A stretch of DNA of 64,000 nucleotides from Megalopta genalis (taxonomy: Eukaryota; Arthropoda; Insecta; Hymenoptera; Halictidae): positions 1 to 64,000 of the forward strand of contig NW_027476386.1 in assembly GCF_051020955.1 (NCBI RefSeq). Direction: 5' to 3'. The notes beneath the pieces were generated by a model. The model was not told the DNA's origin. It saw only the letters and a list, made by a program, of their open reading frames with translations, and ran no database searches. Position numbers and translations under genes: made by a program. Positions within the stretch are counted from its first letter, which is position 1, and each line of letters opens with the position of its first letter. Shown here one piece after another: positions 1-12,235 of the stretch.

Positions 1-1178
1 GAAAAGTACGAGATAGCTTCAAATCCATGCGAAACACATGCTTTAGCTGCAAATCAATGCGATGTAGAATGTTTAGCTTCAAATCCATGCCGAACAAATG
101 ATTTAGAATCAGATACTTGCGATATTAGTGATATAGCTTCAACTGCAGACGAAACAAACGAGTTAGCTTCAATTCATGCGAAACTCATGTTTCTGCTTCA
201 AATCAATGCGAAGTAGAAGGTTTACCTTCCAAATCCATGCGAAACAAATGATTTAGCAGCAAATCAATCTGATGTAGAAGGTATAGCTTCAAATCCATAA
301 GAAACAAATGATTTAGCTTCAGATACTATCGATAGAAGTGATATAGATTCAAATACAGACGAATCGAACGATTTAGTTTCAAAATCCATGTGGAACAAAT
401 GAATTAGCTTCAAATCAATGTGATGTAGAAGGTATAGCTTCAAATCCATGCGAAACAAATGATTTAGCTTCAAATACTTGTGATATAAATGATATAGCTT
501 CAACATCATACGAAACAAACGAGTTAGCTTCAAGTCCATGCGAATCACACGATTTAGCTTCAAATCAATGCGAAGTAGAAGGCTTAGTTTCAAATCCAAG
601 CGAAGCAAATGGTTTTGTTTCATATACTTGTGATATACATGATTTTGCTTCAAATGCATGCGAAACTAACCAGGTAGCGTAAAATCCAAGAGAAACACAT
701 CATTTAGCTTCAAATTCGTGCGAAGTAGAAGGTTTAGCTTCAAATCTGAAGCAATCAAATGGTTTAGCTTCAATACTTGTGATATACATAATTTAGCTTC
801 AACTGCAAGCGAAGCAAACGAGTTAGCTTCAAATCCATGCGATACACATGATTTAGCTTGAAATCAATGCGAAGTAGAAGGCTTATCTACAAATCCATGC
901 GAAACAAATGGTTTAGCTTCAAATACTTGTGATATACATGATTTAGCTTCAAATGCAGGCGAAACAAACGAGTTAGCTTAAAATCTTAGCGAAACACATG
1001 ATCTAGTATCATATCAATGAGAAGTAGAATGCTTAGCTACAAATACAGGAGAAACAAATGATTTATCTTCAGATAACTGCGATGTAAGTGATATAGTTTC
1101 AAATGCAGGCGAAACAATCGAGTTAACTTCGAAACAATGCGATCTAGAAGGCTTATCTTCAAATCCGTACGAATCAAA
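1..1178. repeat. Left block, diverged relative of 4,156-4,972
   Basis: Bases 1 to about 172 match 4,156 to about 4,327, and 521-1,178 match 4,315-4,972 with an offset of 3,794-3,795. The part from about 173 to 520 has no close copy that I could find and carries small indels, for example the loss near 172 that shifts the decapeptide frame. At about 1,178 the match switches abruptly to a different block. Confidence 0.75.
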
Positions 1179-1741
1179 TGATTTATCTTCAGATAATTGC
1201 GATATAAGTGATATAGCTTGAAATTAAGGCGGGACAATCGAGTTAGCTTCAAATTAATGCGAAGTAGAAGGCTTTCATTCAAACCCATGCCAGACAAATG
1301 TTTTAGCTTCAAATACTTGTGATATACATGATTTAGTTTCAAATGCAGACGAAACAAACGAGTTAGCATCAAATCCTAGCGAAACACATGATCTAGTTTC
1401 AAATCAATGAGATGTAGAAGGCTTAGCTACAAATACATGAGAAAACAAATGATTTATCTTGAGATAATTGCGATGTAAGTGATATAGCTTCAAATGCAGG
1501 CGAAACAATCGAGTTAACTTCAAAACAATGCGAACTAGAAGGCTTATCTTCAAATCCATCCGAAACAAATGGTTTAGCTTTAAATACTTGTGATATACAT
1601 GATTCAGCTCCAATTGCAGACGAATCAGACGAGTTAGCTTCAAATCCATGGGATACACATGATTTAGCTTCATATCAATGCGAAGTAGAAGGCTTATCTT
1701 CGAATCCATCCGAAACAAATGGTTTAGCTTCAAATACTCGT
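1179..1741. repeat. Block matching 8,538-9,099
   Basis: This segment follows 8,538 to about 9,099 at an offset of 7,359, dropping to 7,358 after one extra A near 1,444. It carries the diagnostic variant aattaaggcgggacaatcg, also present in every 899-bp-type module to the right. The match ends near 1,740, where the sequence jumps to another block. Confidence 0.75.
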
Positions 1742-2731
1742 GATATAAATGATTTAGCTTCAAATGCAGGCGAAACAAACGAGTTAGCTTCAAATCCACG
1801 CGATACATATGATTTAGCTTCAAATCATTGCGAAGTAGAAGGATTATCTTCAAATCCATGCGAAACAAATGTTTTAGCTTCAAATACTTGTGATATACAT
1901 GATTTAGTTTCAAATGCAGGCGAAACAAACGAGTTAGATTCCAATCCATGCGATACACATGATTTAGTTTCAAATCAATGCGAAGTAGGAGGCTTATCTT
2001 CAAATCCATGCGAAACAAATGGTTTAGCTTCAAATACTCGTGATATACATGATTTAGCTTCAAATGCAGACGAAACAAACGAGTTAGCTTCAAATCCATG
2101 GTAAGTAGAAGGCTTAGCTTCAAGTCGATGCGAAAGACGTAATTTTGTTCAAATGAATGCGAAGTAGAAGGCTTATCTTCAAATCCATGCGAAACAAATT
2201 GTTTAGCTTTAAATACTTGTGATATACATGATTTAGCTTCAAACGCAAACGAAACAAACGAGATAGCTTCAAATCCAAGCGAAACACATGATTTAGCTTC
2301 AAATCAATGCGAAGTAGAAGGCTTAGCTTCAAATCCATGCGAAACAAATGGTTCAGCTTCAAATACTTGAGATGTGCATGATTTAGCTTCAATCGCATGC
2401 GAAACAAACGAGTTAGCTTCAAATCCATGCGAAACACATGATTTATCTTCAAATCCATGCAAACCACATGATTTAGCTTCAAATCAATGCGAAGTGGAAG
2501 GCTTATCTTCAACTACATGAGAAACAAATGATTTATCTTCTGATAATTAATGCTTCAAATTAATGCGAAGTAGACGGCTTAGCTTCAAATACATGCGAAT
2601 GGAATGATTTAGCTTCAAATATTTGTGATATACATGATGTAGCTTCAAATGCAGGCGAAACAAACGAGTTTGCTTCATATCCATGCGATTCACATGATTT
2701 AGTTTCAAATCAATGCGAAGTAGAAGGCTTA
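1742..2731. repeat. Block matching 14,661-15,650 and 22,013-23,002
   Basis: The offsets are constant at 12,919 and 20,271. The block contains a distinctive internal deletion joining two units (ccatggtaagtagaagg at about 2,096), a 29-bp unit near 2,141, and a shortened stretch near 2,541 (gataattaatgcttcaaat). Part of it (about 2,437-2,640) recurs at about 58,120-58,320. Confidence 0.8.
2096..2112 (+). other. Unit-fusion site containing a GTAAGT splice-donor-like motif
   Basis: A deletion has joined an a-type unit to a b-type unit, giving ccatggtaagtagaagg. It contains GTAAGT at 2,101, the eukaryotic 5' splice consensus. The same site recurs with GTAAGT at 12,681, 15,020, 22,372, 30,101, 31,989, 45,780, 47,668 and 56,257. 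There is no evidence of transcription; it may be only a marker of shared descent. Confidence 0.35.
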
Positions 2732-3032
2732 GTTTCAAATCAATGCGATTCTATTGGTTCACATTCAAATACTTATCATATACATGATTTAGCTTCAAAT
2801 GCTGGCGAAACAAACGAGTTAGTTTCAAATCCATGCGAAACACATGATTTAGCTTCAAATAAATGCGAAGAAGTAGAGTTATCTTCGAATCCATGCGAAG
2901 CAAACGGTTTAGCTTCAAATACATGTGATATAAATGATTTAGCTTCAAATGCAGGCGAAACAAACGAGTTAGCTTCAAATCCATGCGATACATATGATTT
3001 AGCTTCAAATCGATGCGAAGTAGAAGTCTTAG
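2732..3032. repeat. Diverged 30-bp units with no close partner in window
   Basis: These units have private variants (for example gattctattggttcacattc near 2,747) and I found no near-identical copy elsewhere in the window. They still follow the 30-bp period. Confidence 0.6.
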
Positions 3033-5020
3033 CTTCAAATCCATTGCGATACAAATGATTTAACTTCAAATCAATGCGAAGTAGAAGGCTTATCTTTAAA
3101 TCCATCCGAAACAAATGGTTTGGCTTGAAATACTCGTGATATACATGATTTAGCTTCAAATGCAGGCGAAACAAACGAGTTAGCTTCAAATCCATGCGAT
3201 ACACATGATTTAGCTTCAAATCATTACGAAGTAGAAGGCTGATATTCGAATCCTTACGAAACAAATGTTTAGCTTCAAATCCTTGTGATATACATGATTT
3301 AGGTTCAACAGCGTGCGAACAAACGACTTAGCTACAAATCCATGCGAAACACATGATTTGGCTTCAAATCAATGCGAATTAGAAGGTTTATCTTCGAATC
3401 CATGCGTAACACATGGTTTAGCTTCAAATACCTGTGATAAACATGATTTAGCTTCAACTGCATGCGACAGAAACGAATTAGCTCCAAATCCAAGCGAAAC
3501 ACATGATTTAGCTTCAAATCAGTGCGAAGTAGAAGGCTTAGCTTCAAATCCATGCGCTACGAATGGTTTAGCTTCAAATACTTGTTTTATACATGGTTTA
3601 GCTTCAAATCATTACGAAGTAGAAGGCTGATATTCGAGTCCTTACGAAACAAATGGTTTAGCTTCAAATCCTTATGATATACATGATTCAGCTTCAAATG
3701 CATGCGAAACAAACGAGTTAGCTTCAAATCCATGCGATACACATGATTTAGCTTCAAATCAATGCGAAGTACATGGCTTGGATTCAAATCCATGTGAAAC
3801 GAATAGTTTAACTTCAAATACTTGTGAGATACATGATTTAGCTTCAACTGCACATGAAACAAACGTGTAGGCTTCAAATTCGAGCGAAACACACGATATA
3901 GCTCCAAATCAATGCGATGTAGAAGTTTTAGCTTCAAATCGATGCGAATCAAGTGATTTAGCTTCAAACACTTTGGATATAAGTGATATAGCTTCAACGC
4001 AGACGAATCAAACGAGTTAGCTTCAAAACCCATGCCATACACATTACTTAGCTCCAAATCAGTGCGAGGTAGAAGGCTTAGCTTCAAATCCATGAGAAAC
4101 AAATGATTTAGGTTCAGACAATTGTGATATAAGTGATATAGCTTCAGATGCAGGCGAAAAGTACGAGATAGCTTCAAATCCATGCGAAACACATGCTTTA
4201 GCTGCAAATCAATGCGATGTAGAAAGTTTAGCATCAAATCCATGCGAAACAATTGATTTAGATTCAGATACTTGCGATATTAGTGATATAGCTTCAAATG
4301 CAGACGAAACAAACGAGTTAGCTTCAAGTCCATGCGAATCACACGATTTAGCTTCAAATCAATGCGAAGTAGAAGGCTTAGTTTCAAATCCAAGCGAAGC
4401 AAATGTTTTAGTTTCATATACTTGTGATATACATGATTTTGCTTCAACTGCATGCGAAACTAACCAGGTAGCGTAAAATCCAAGAGAAACACATCATTTA
4501 GCTTCAAATTCGTGCGAAGTAGAAGGTTTAGCTTCAAATCTGAAGCAATCAAATGGTTTAGCTTCAAATACTTGTGATATACATAATTTAGCTTCTACTG
4601 CAAGCGAAGCAAACGAGTTAGCTTCAAATCCATGCGATACACATGATTTAGCTTGAAATCAATGCGAAGTAGAAGGCTTATCTACAAATCCATGCGAAAC
4701 AAATGGTTTAGCTTCAAATACTTGTGATATACATGATTTAGCTTCAAATGCAGGCGAAACAAACGAGTTAGCTTAAAATCTTAGCGAAACACATGATCTA
4801 GTATCATATCAATGAGAAGTAGAATGCTTAGCTACAAATACAGGAGAAACAAATGATTTATCTTCAGATAACTGCGATGTAAGTGATATAGTTTCAAATG
4901 CAGGCGAAACAATCGAGTTAACTTCGAAACAATGCGATCTAGAAGGCTTATCTTCAAATCCGTACGAATCAAATGGTTTAGCTTCAAATACTTGTGATAT
5001 AAGTGATTCAGCTTCAAATG
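3033..5020. repeat. Dispersed 2-kb block P, first copy
   Basis: Near-identical copies lie at about 35,875-37,771 (offset 32,750), 41,374-43,363 (offset 38,341-38,343) and 51,554-53,450. A partial copy starts at 26,351. Only the copy at 41,374 shares the very start of this block, marked by aatccattgcgatacaaatg, so that copy keeps the original left junction. A one-base deletion near 3,998 (cttcaacgcag against cttcaaacgcag) distinguishes this copy. Confidence 0.85.
3313..3630 (+). other. + frame decapeptide-repeat ORF, 105 codons (four copies)
   Basis: This is a + strand open frame from a GTG to a TGA, encoding about ten decapeptides of the form DLASNQCELE, with one Cys in most. There is no signal peptide, domain or start context that I recognise. 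It opens only because a one-base loss near 3,318 re-phases the repeat. Copies lie at 36,063-36,380, 41,655-41,972 and 51,742-52,059, nearly identical in sequence; the 36,063 copy has Cys to Tyr and Asn to Lys changes. It is probably non-coding repeat, and the conservation reflects duplication rather than selection. Confidence 0.15.
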
Positions 5021-5888
5021 CAGGCGAAACAAACGAGTTAGCTTCAAATCCAAGCGAAACACATGATTTTGCTTCAAATCAATGCGAACTAGAAGGCTTA
5101 GCTTCAAGTCCATGCGAAAGACATAATTTTGTTCAAATCAATGCGAAGTAGAAGATTTAGCTACAATCCATACGAATCAAATGGTTTAGCTTCAAATACT
5201 TGTGATATACATGAATCAGCTTCAAATGCAGGCGAAGCAAACGAGTTAGCTTCAAATCCTAGCGAAACACATGATCTAGTTCCAAATCAATGAGAAGTAG
5301 AAGGCTTATCTTCAAATCCATGCGAAACAAATGGTTTAACTTCAAATACTTGCGAATCTTAGTGATATAGCTTCAAACTGAATGCGAAACAAACGAGTTA
5401 GCTTCAAATCCATGCGATACATATGTTTTAGCTTCAAATCAATGCGAAGTAGTAGGCTTATCTTCAAATCCATGCGAAACAAACGGTTTAGCTTCAAATA
5501 CTTGTGATATACATGATTCAGCTTCAAATGCAGGCGAAACAAACGAGTTAGATTCAAATCCATGCGATACACATGATTTAGCTTCAAATCAAAGCGAAGT
5601 AGAAGGCTTATCTTCAAACCCATGCGAAACAAATGGGTTAGCTTCAAATACATGTGATATACATGATTTAGTTTCAAATGCAGGCGAAACAAACGAGATA
5701 GATTCCAACCCATGCGATACACATGATTTAGTTTCAAATCAATGCGAAGTAGGAGGCTTATCTTCAAATCCATGCGAAACAAATGGTTTAGCTTCAAATA
5801 CTTGCGAATCTAAGTGATATAGCTTCAACTGAATTACGAAACAAACGAGTTAGCTTCAAATCCATGCGATACATTTGATTTAGCTTCA
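5021..5888. repeat. Mosaic segment of array
   Basis: Units here resemble parts of 13,987-14,232 and other blocks, but I could not follow one constant offset across the segment. It contains a 29-bp unit near 5,124, 31-bp units near 5,350 and 5,809, and otherwise regular 30-bp units. Confidence 0.55.
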
Positions 5889-6989
5889 CATCAATGCGAA
5901 GTAGAAGGCTTAGCTTCAAGTCCATGCGAAAGACATAATTTTGCTTCAAATCATTGCGAAGTAGAAGATTTAGCAACATATCCATACGAATCAAATGGTT
6001 TAGCTTCAAATACTAGTGATATACATGATTCAGCTCCAAATGCTCGCGAGACAAACGAGTTAGCTTGAATTCCAAGCGAAACACATGATTTGGCTTCAAA
6101 TCCAAGCGAAACACATGATTTAGCTTCAAATTCATTCGAAACACGTGGTTCAGCTTAATAATCATGCGAAACAAATGGTTCAGCTTCAAATAAATGTGAC
6201 ATACATGATTTAGCTTCAAACCATGCGGAACAAATGATTTAGCTACAAATCATTGCGAACTTGAAGGCTTATCTTAAAATTCATGCGAAACATATGGTTT
6301 AGATATAAGTACTTGTGATATTCATAATTTAGCTTCAACTGCATGCGAAACAAACGAGTTAGCTTCAAATCCAAGCGAAACACATGATTTAGCTGCAAAT
6401 CAATGCGAATCACATGGATTAGATTCATAGCTTCATATTCTTGCGAAACAGATGGCTTAGATTCAGATACTTGTGTTAAACAAGATTTAGTTTCAAATCA
6501 AAGCGAAGTAGGAGACTTAGCTTCAAAACCATGCGAAACGAATGGTTTAGCTTAAAATACTTGCGAATATAAGTGATATAGGTTCAAATGCAGGCGAAAC
6601 AAACGAGTTAGCTTCAAATCCACGCGAAACTCATGATTTAGCTTCAAATTCAGACGAAACACATCGTTTAGCTTAATATTCATGCGAAACAAATGTTTCA
6701 GCTTCAAATACTTGTGATATGCATGACTTAGCTTCAACTGCATGCGAAGCAAACGAGTTAGCTTCAACTGCATGCGAAACAAACGAGTTAGCTTCAAATC
6801 AACGCGAATCACATGATTTAACTGCAAATCAATGCGAAGTAGAAGGCTTAGCTTCAAATCCAAGCGAAGCTTATGATTTAGCTTCAAATCAAAGCGAAGT
6901 AGAAGGCTTATCTTCAAACCCATGCGAAACAAATGGGTCAGCTTCAAATACATGTGATATACATGATTTAGCTTCAAATGCAGGCGAAA
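5889..6989. repeat. Block matching 15,627-16,727 and 22,979-24,079
   Basis: The offsets are 9,738 and 17,090. It contains a + strand open frame at 6,719 onwards and a 31-bp unit near 6,561. In the partner copies it runs straight on into the equivalent of 6,990-9,612, so the two blocks move together. Confidence 0.85.
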
Positions 6990-7045
6990 CAAACGAGTTA
7001 GCTTCAAATCCTAGCGAAACACATGATCTAGTTTCAAATCAATGA
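6719..7045 (+). other. + frame decapeptide-repeat ORF, 108 codons (six copies)
   Basis: The frame starts at an ATG created by a base change in a d-type unit (gatatgcat instead of gatatacat) and ends at a TGA in a b-type unit whose Cys codon TGC has become TGA. The same start and stop recur at 13,585-13,911, 16,457-16,783, 20,040-20,366, 20,938-21,264 and 23,809-24,135. The product would be Cys-, Asn- and Glu-rich with a 10-residue period. No known domain is recognised. The shared start and stop are best explained by block duplication. Confidence 0.15.
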
Positions 7046-9612
7046 GATGTAGAAGGCTTAGCTACAAATACATGAGAATCAAATGATTTATCTTGAGATA
7101 ATTGCGATGTAAGTGATATAGCTTCAAATGCAGGCGAAACAATCGAGTTAACTTCAAAACAATGCGAACTAGAAGGCTTATCTTCAAATCCATGCGAAAC
7201 AAATGGTTCAGCTTCAAATACTTGCGAATCTAAGTGATATAGCTTCAACTGCATGCGAAACAAACGAGTTAGCTTCAAATCCATGCGATACACATGATTT
7301 AGCTTCAAATCAATGCGAAGTAGAAGGCTTATCTTCAAATCCATGCGAAACAAATGGTTTAGCTTCAAATACTTGTGATATAAATGCTTCAACAGCATGC
7401 GATCAAACGAGTTAGCTTTCAATCCATGCTAAACACATGATTTAGCTTCAAATTCATTCGAAACACATGGATTAGCTTAATATTCATGCGAAACAAATGG
7501 TTCAGCTTCAAATACTTGTGATATACATGAATCAGCTTCAAATGCAGGCGAAGCAAACGAGTTAGCTTCAAATCCATGCGATACACATGATTTAGCTTCA
7601 AATCAATGCGAAGTAGAAGGCTTATCTTCAAATCCATGCGAAACAAATGGTTTAGCTTCAAATACTTGTAATATAAATGCTTCAACAGCATGCGATCAAA
7701 CGAGTTAGCTTCCAATCCAAGCGAAACACATGATTTAGCTTCAAATTCATTCGAAACACGTGGTTCAGCTTAATATTCATGCGAAACAAATGGTTCAGCT
7801 TCAAATAAATGTGACATACATGATTTAGCTTCAAACCATGCGGAACAAATGATTTAGCTACAAATTATTGCGAACTTGAAGGCGTATCTTAAAATTGATG
7901 CGAAACATATGGTTTAGATATAAGTACTTGTGATATACATAATTTAGCTTCAACTGCATGCGAAACAAACGAGTTAGCTTCAAATTCAAGCGAACACATG
8001 ATTTAGCTTCAAACTCATGCGAAACACACGGTTAAGCTTAATATTCATGCATAACAAATGGTTCAGCTTAAAATACTCGTGATATACATGATTTATCTTC
8101 AAATGCAGGCGAAACAAACGAGTTAGCTTCAAATCCATGCGATACACATGATTTAGCTTCAAATCAATGATAAGTAGAAGGCTTAGGTTCAAGTCCATGC
8201 GAAAGACATAATTTTGTTCAAATCAATGCGAAGTAGAAGGCTTATCTTCAAATCCATGCGAAACAAATGGTTTAGCTTTAAATACTTGTGATATAAATGA
8301 TTTAGCTTCAAACGCAAACGAAACAAACGAGTTAGCTTCAAATCCTAGCGAAACACATGATCTAGTTTCAAATCAATGAAATGTAGAAGGCTTAGCTACA
8401 AATACATGAGAAACAAATGATTTATCTTCAGATAATTGCGATGTAAGTGATATAGCTTCAAATGCAGGCGAAAAAATCGAGTTAACTTCAAAACAATGCG
8501 AACTAGAAGGCTTATCTTCAAATCCATGCGAAACAAATGATTTATCTTCAGATAATTGCGATATAAGTGATATAGCTTGAAATTAAGGCGGGACAATCGA
8601 GTTAGCTTCAAATTAATGCGAAGTAGAAGGCTTTTATTCAAACCCATGCCAGACAAATGTTTTAGCTTCAAATACTTGTGATATACATGATTTAGTTTCA
8701 AATGCAGACGAAACAAACGAGTTAGCATCAAATCCTAGCGAAACACATGATCTAGTTTCAAATCAATGAGATGTAGAAGGCTTAGCTACAAATACATGAG
8801 AAACAAATGATTTATCTTGAGATAATTGCGATGTAAGTGATATAGCTTCAAATGCAGGCGAAACAATCGAGTTAACTTCAAAACAATGCGAACTAGAAGG
8901 CTTATCTTCAAATCCATCCGAAACAAATGGTTTAGCTTTAAATACTTGTGATATACATGATTCAGCTCCAATTGCAGACGAATCAAACGAGTTAGCTTCA
9001 AATCCATGGGATACACATGATTTAGCTTCATATCAATGCGAAGTAGAAGGCTTATCTTCGAATCCATCCGAAACAAATGGTTTAGCTTCAAATACTCGTG
9101 ATATACATGATTTATCTTCAAATGCAGGCGAAACAAACGAGTTAGCTTCAAATCCATGCGATACACATGATTTAGCTTCAAATCAATGCGAAGTAAGAGG
9201 CTTAGCTTCAAATACATGCGAAACAAATGATTTATCTTCAGATAATTGCGATATAAGTGATATAGCTTGAAATTAAGGCGGGACAATCGAGTTAGCTTCA
9301 AATTAATGCGAAGTAGAAGGCTTATATTCAAACCCATGCGAGACAAATGTTTTAGCTTCAAATACTTGTGATATACATGATTTAGTTTGAAATGCAGGCG
9401 AAACAAACGAGTTAGCTTCAAATCCAAGCGAAACACATGATCTAGCTTCAAATCAATGCTAAGTAGAAGGCTTAGGTTCAAGTCCATGCGAAAGACATAA
9501 TTTTGTTCAAATCAATGCGAAGTAGAAGGCTTATCTTCAAATCCATGCGAAACAAATGGTTTAGCTTTAAATACTTATGATATACATGATTTAGCTTCAA
9601 ACGCAGACGAAA
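6990..9612. repeat. 2,623-bp tandem duplication, unit 1
   Basis: This unit is repeated directly at 9,613-12,235 with a constant offset of 2,623. It is also copied at about 16,728-19,350 and, in part, at 24,080-26,200. It contains a 293-bp doublet of 23-bp truncated units at 7,383 and 7,676. The left boundary is placed where similarity drops from near identity (7,021 equals 9,644) to ordinary between-unit divergence. Confidence 0.85.
7383..7701. repeat. 293-bp doublet of truncated 23-bp units
   Basis: The units aatgcttcaacagcatgc... at 7,383 and 7,676 lack six bases (gattta) before gcttca and one more in gatcaaac, giving 23 bp. They lie 293 bp apart (10 x 30 - 7). The same doublet recurs at 10,006/10,299, 17,121/17,414, 24,473/24,766, 27,426/27,719, 37,903/38,196, 43,495/43,788 and 53,582/53,875. 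Confidence 0.9.
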
Positions 9613-12235
9613 CAAACGAGTTAGCTTCAAATCCTAGCGAAACACATGATCTAGTTTCAAATCAATGAGATGTAGAAGGCTTAGCTACAAATACATGAGA
9701 AACAAATGATTTATCTTGAGATAATTGCGATGTAAGTGATATAGCTTCAAATGCAGGCGAAACAATCGAGTTAACTTCAAAACAATGCGAACTAGAAGGC
9801 TTATCTTCAAATCCATGCGAAACAAATGGTTTAGCTTCAAATACTTGCGAATCTAAGTGATATAGCTTCAACTGCATGCGAAACAAACGAGTTAGCTTCA
9901 AATCCATGCGATACACATGATTTAGCTTCAAATCAATGCGAAGTAGAAGGCTTATCTTCAAATCCATGCGAAACAAATGGTTTAGCTTCAAATACTTGTG
10001 ATATAAATGCTTCAACAGCATGCGATCAAACGAGTTAGCTTTCAATCCATGCTAAACACATGATTTAGCTTCAAATTCATTCGAAACACATGGATTAGCT
10101 TAATATTCATGCGAAACAAATGGTTCAGCTTCAAATACTTGTGATATACATGAATCAGCTTCAAATGCAGGCGAAGCAAACGAGTTAGCTTCAAATCCAT
10201 GCGATACACATGATTTAGCTTCAAATCAATGCGAAGTAGAAGGCTTATCTTCAAATCCATGCGAAACAAATGGTTTAGCTTCAAATACTTGTGATATAAA
10301 TGCTTCAACAGCATGCGATCAAACGAGTTAGCTTCCAATCCAAGCGAAACACATGATTTAGCTTCAAATTCATTCGAAACACGTGGTTCAGCTTAATATT
10401 CATGCGAAACAAATGGTTCAGCTTCAAATAAATGTGACATACATGATTTAGCTTCAAACCATGCGGAACAAATGATTTAGCTACAAATTATTGCGAACTT
10501 GAAGGCGTATCTTAAAATTCATGCGAAACATATGGTTTAGATATAAGTACTTGTGATATACATAATTTAGCTTCAACTGCATGCGAAACAAACGAGTTAG
10601 CTTCAAATTCAAGCGAACACATGATTTAGCTTCAAACTCATGCGAAACACACGGTTAAGCTTAATATTCATGCATAACAAATGGTTCAGCTTAAAATACT
10701 CGTGATATACATGATTTATCTTCAAATGCAGGCGAAACAAACGAGTTAGCTTCAAATCCATGCGATACACATGATTTAGCTTCAAATCAATGATAAGTAG
10801 AAGGCTTAGGTTCAAGTCCATGCGAAAGACATAATTTTGTTCAAATCAATGCGAAGTAGAAGGCTTATCTTCAAATCCATGCGAAACAAATGGTTTAGCT
10901 TTAAATACTTGTGATATAAATGATTTAGCTTCAAACGCAAACGAAACAAACGAGTTAGCTTCAAATCCTAGCGAAACACATGATCTAGTTTCAAATCAAT
11001 GAGATGTAGAAGGCTTAGCTACAAATACATGAGAAACAAATGATTTATCTTCAGATAATTGCGATGTAAGTGATATAGCTTCAAATGCAGGCGAAAAAAT
11101 CGAGTTAACTTCAAAACAATGCGAACTAGAAGGCTTATCTTCAAATCCATGCGAAACAAATGATTTATCTTCAGATAATTGCGATATAAGTGATATAGCT
11201 TGAAATTAAGGCGGGACAATCGAGTTAGCTTCAAATTAATGCGAAGTAGAAGGCTTTTATTCAAACCCATGCCAGACAAATGTTTTAGCTTCAAATACTT
11301 GTGATATACATGATTTAGTTTCAAATGCAGACGAAACAAACGAGTTAGCATCAAATCCTAGCGAAACACATGATCTAGTTTCAAATCAATGAGATGTAGA
11401 AGGCTTAGCTACAAATACATGAGAAACAAATGATTTATCTTGAGATAATTGCGATGTAAGTGATATAGCTTCAAATGCAGGCGAAACAATCGAGTTAACT
11501 TCAAAACAATGCGAACTAGAAGGCTTATCTTCAAATCCATCCGAAACAAATGGTTTAGCTTTAAATACTTGTGATATACATGATTCAGCTCCAATTGCAG
11601 ACGAATCAGACGAGTTAGCTTCAAATCCATGGGATACACATGATTTAGCTTCATATCAATGCGAAGTAGAAGGCTTATCTTCGAATCCATCCGAAACAAA
11701 TGGTTTAGCTTCAAATACTCGTGATATACATGATTTATCTTCAAATGCAGGCGAAACAAACGAGTTAGCTTCAAATCCATGCGATACACATGATTTAGCT
11801 TCAATTCAATGCGAAGTAAGAGGCTTAGCTTCAAATACATGCGAAACAAATGATTTATCTTCAGATAATTGCGATATAAGTGATATAGCTTGAAATTAAG
11901 GCGGGACAATCGAGTTAGCTTCAAATTAATGCGAAGTAGAAGGCTTATATTCAAACCCATGCGAGACAAATGTTTTAGCTTCAAATACTTGTGATATACA
12001 TGATTTAGTTTCAAATGCAGGCGAAACAAACGAGTTAGCTTCAAATCCAAGCGAAACACATGATCTAGCTTCAAATCAATGCTAAGTAGAAGGCTTAGGT
12101 TCAAGTCCATGCGAAAGACATAATTTTGTTCAAATCAATGCGAAGTAGAAGGCTTATCTTCAAATCCATGCGAAACAAATGGTTTAGCTTTAAATACTTA
12201 TGATATACATGATTTAGCTTCAAACGCAGACGAAA
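9613..12235. repeat. 2,623-bp tandem duplication, unit 2
   Basis: This is a direct copy of 6,990-9,612 with few substitutions. The 293-bp doublet lies at 10,006 and 10,299. A third, partial copy starts at 12,236 and departs near 12,430. A related copy lies 7,115 bp to the right (9,662 corresponds to 16,777). Confidence 0.85.
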
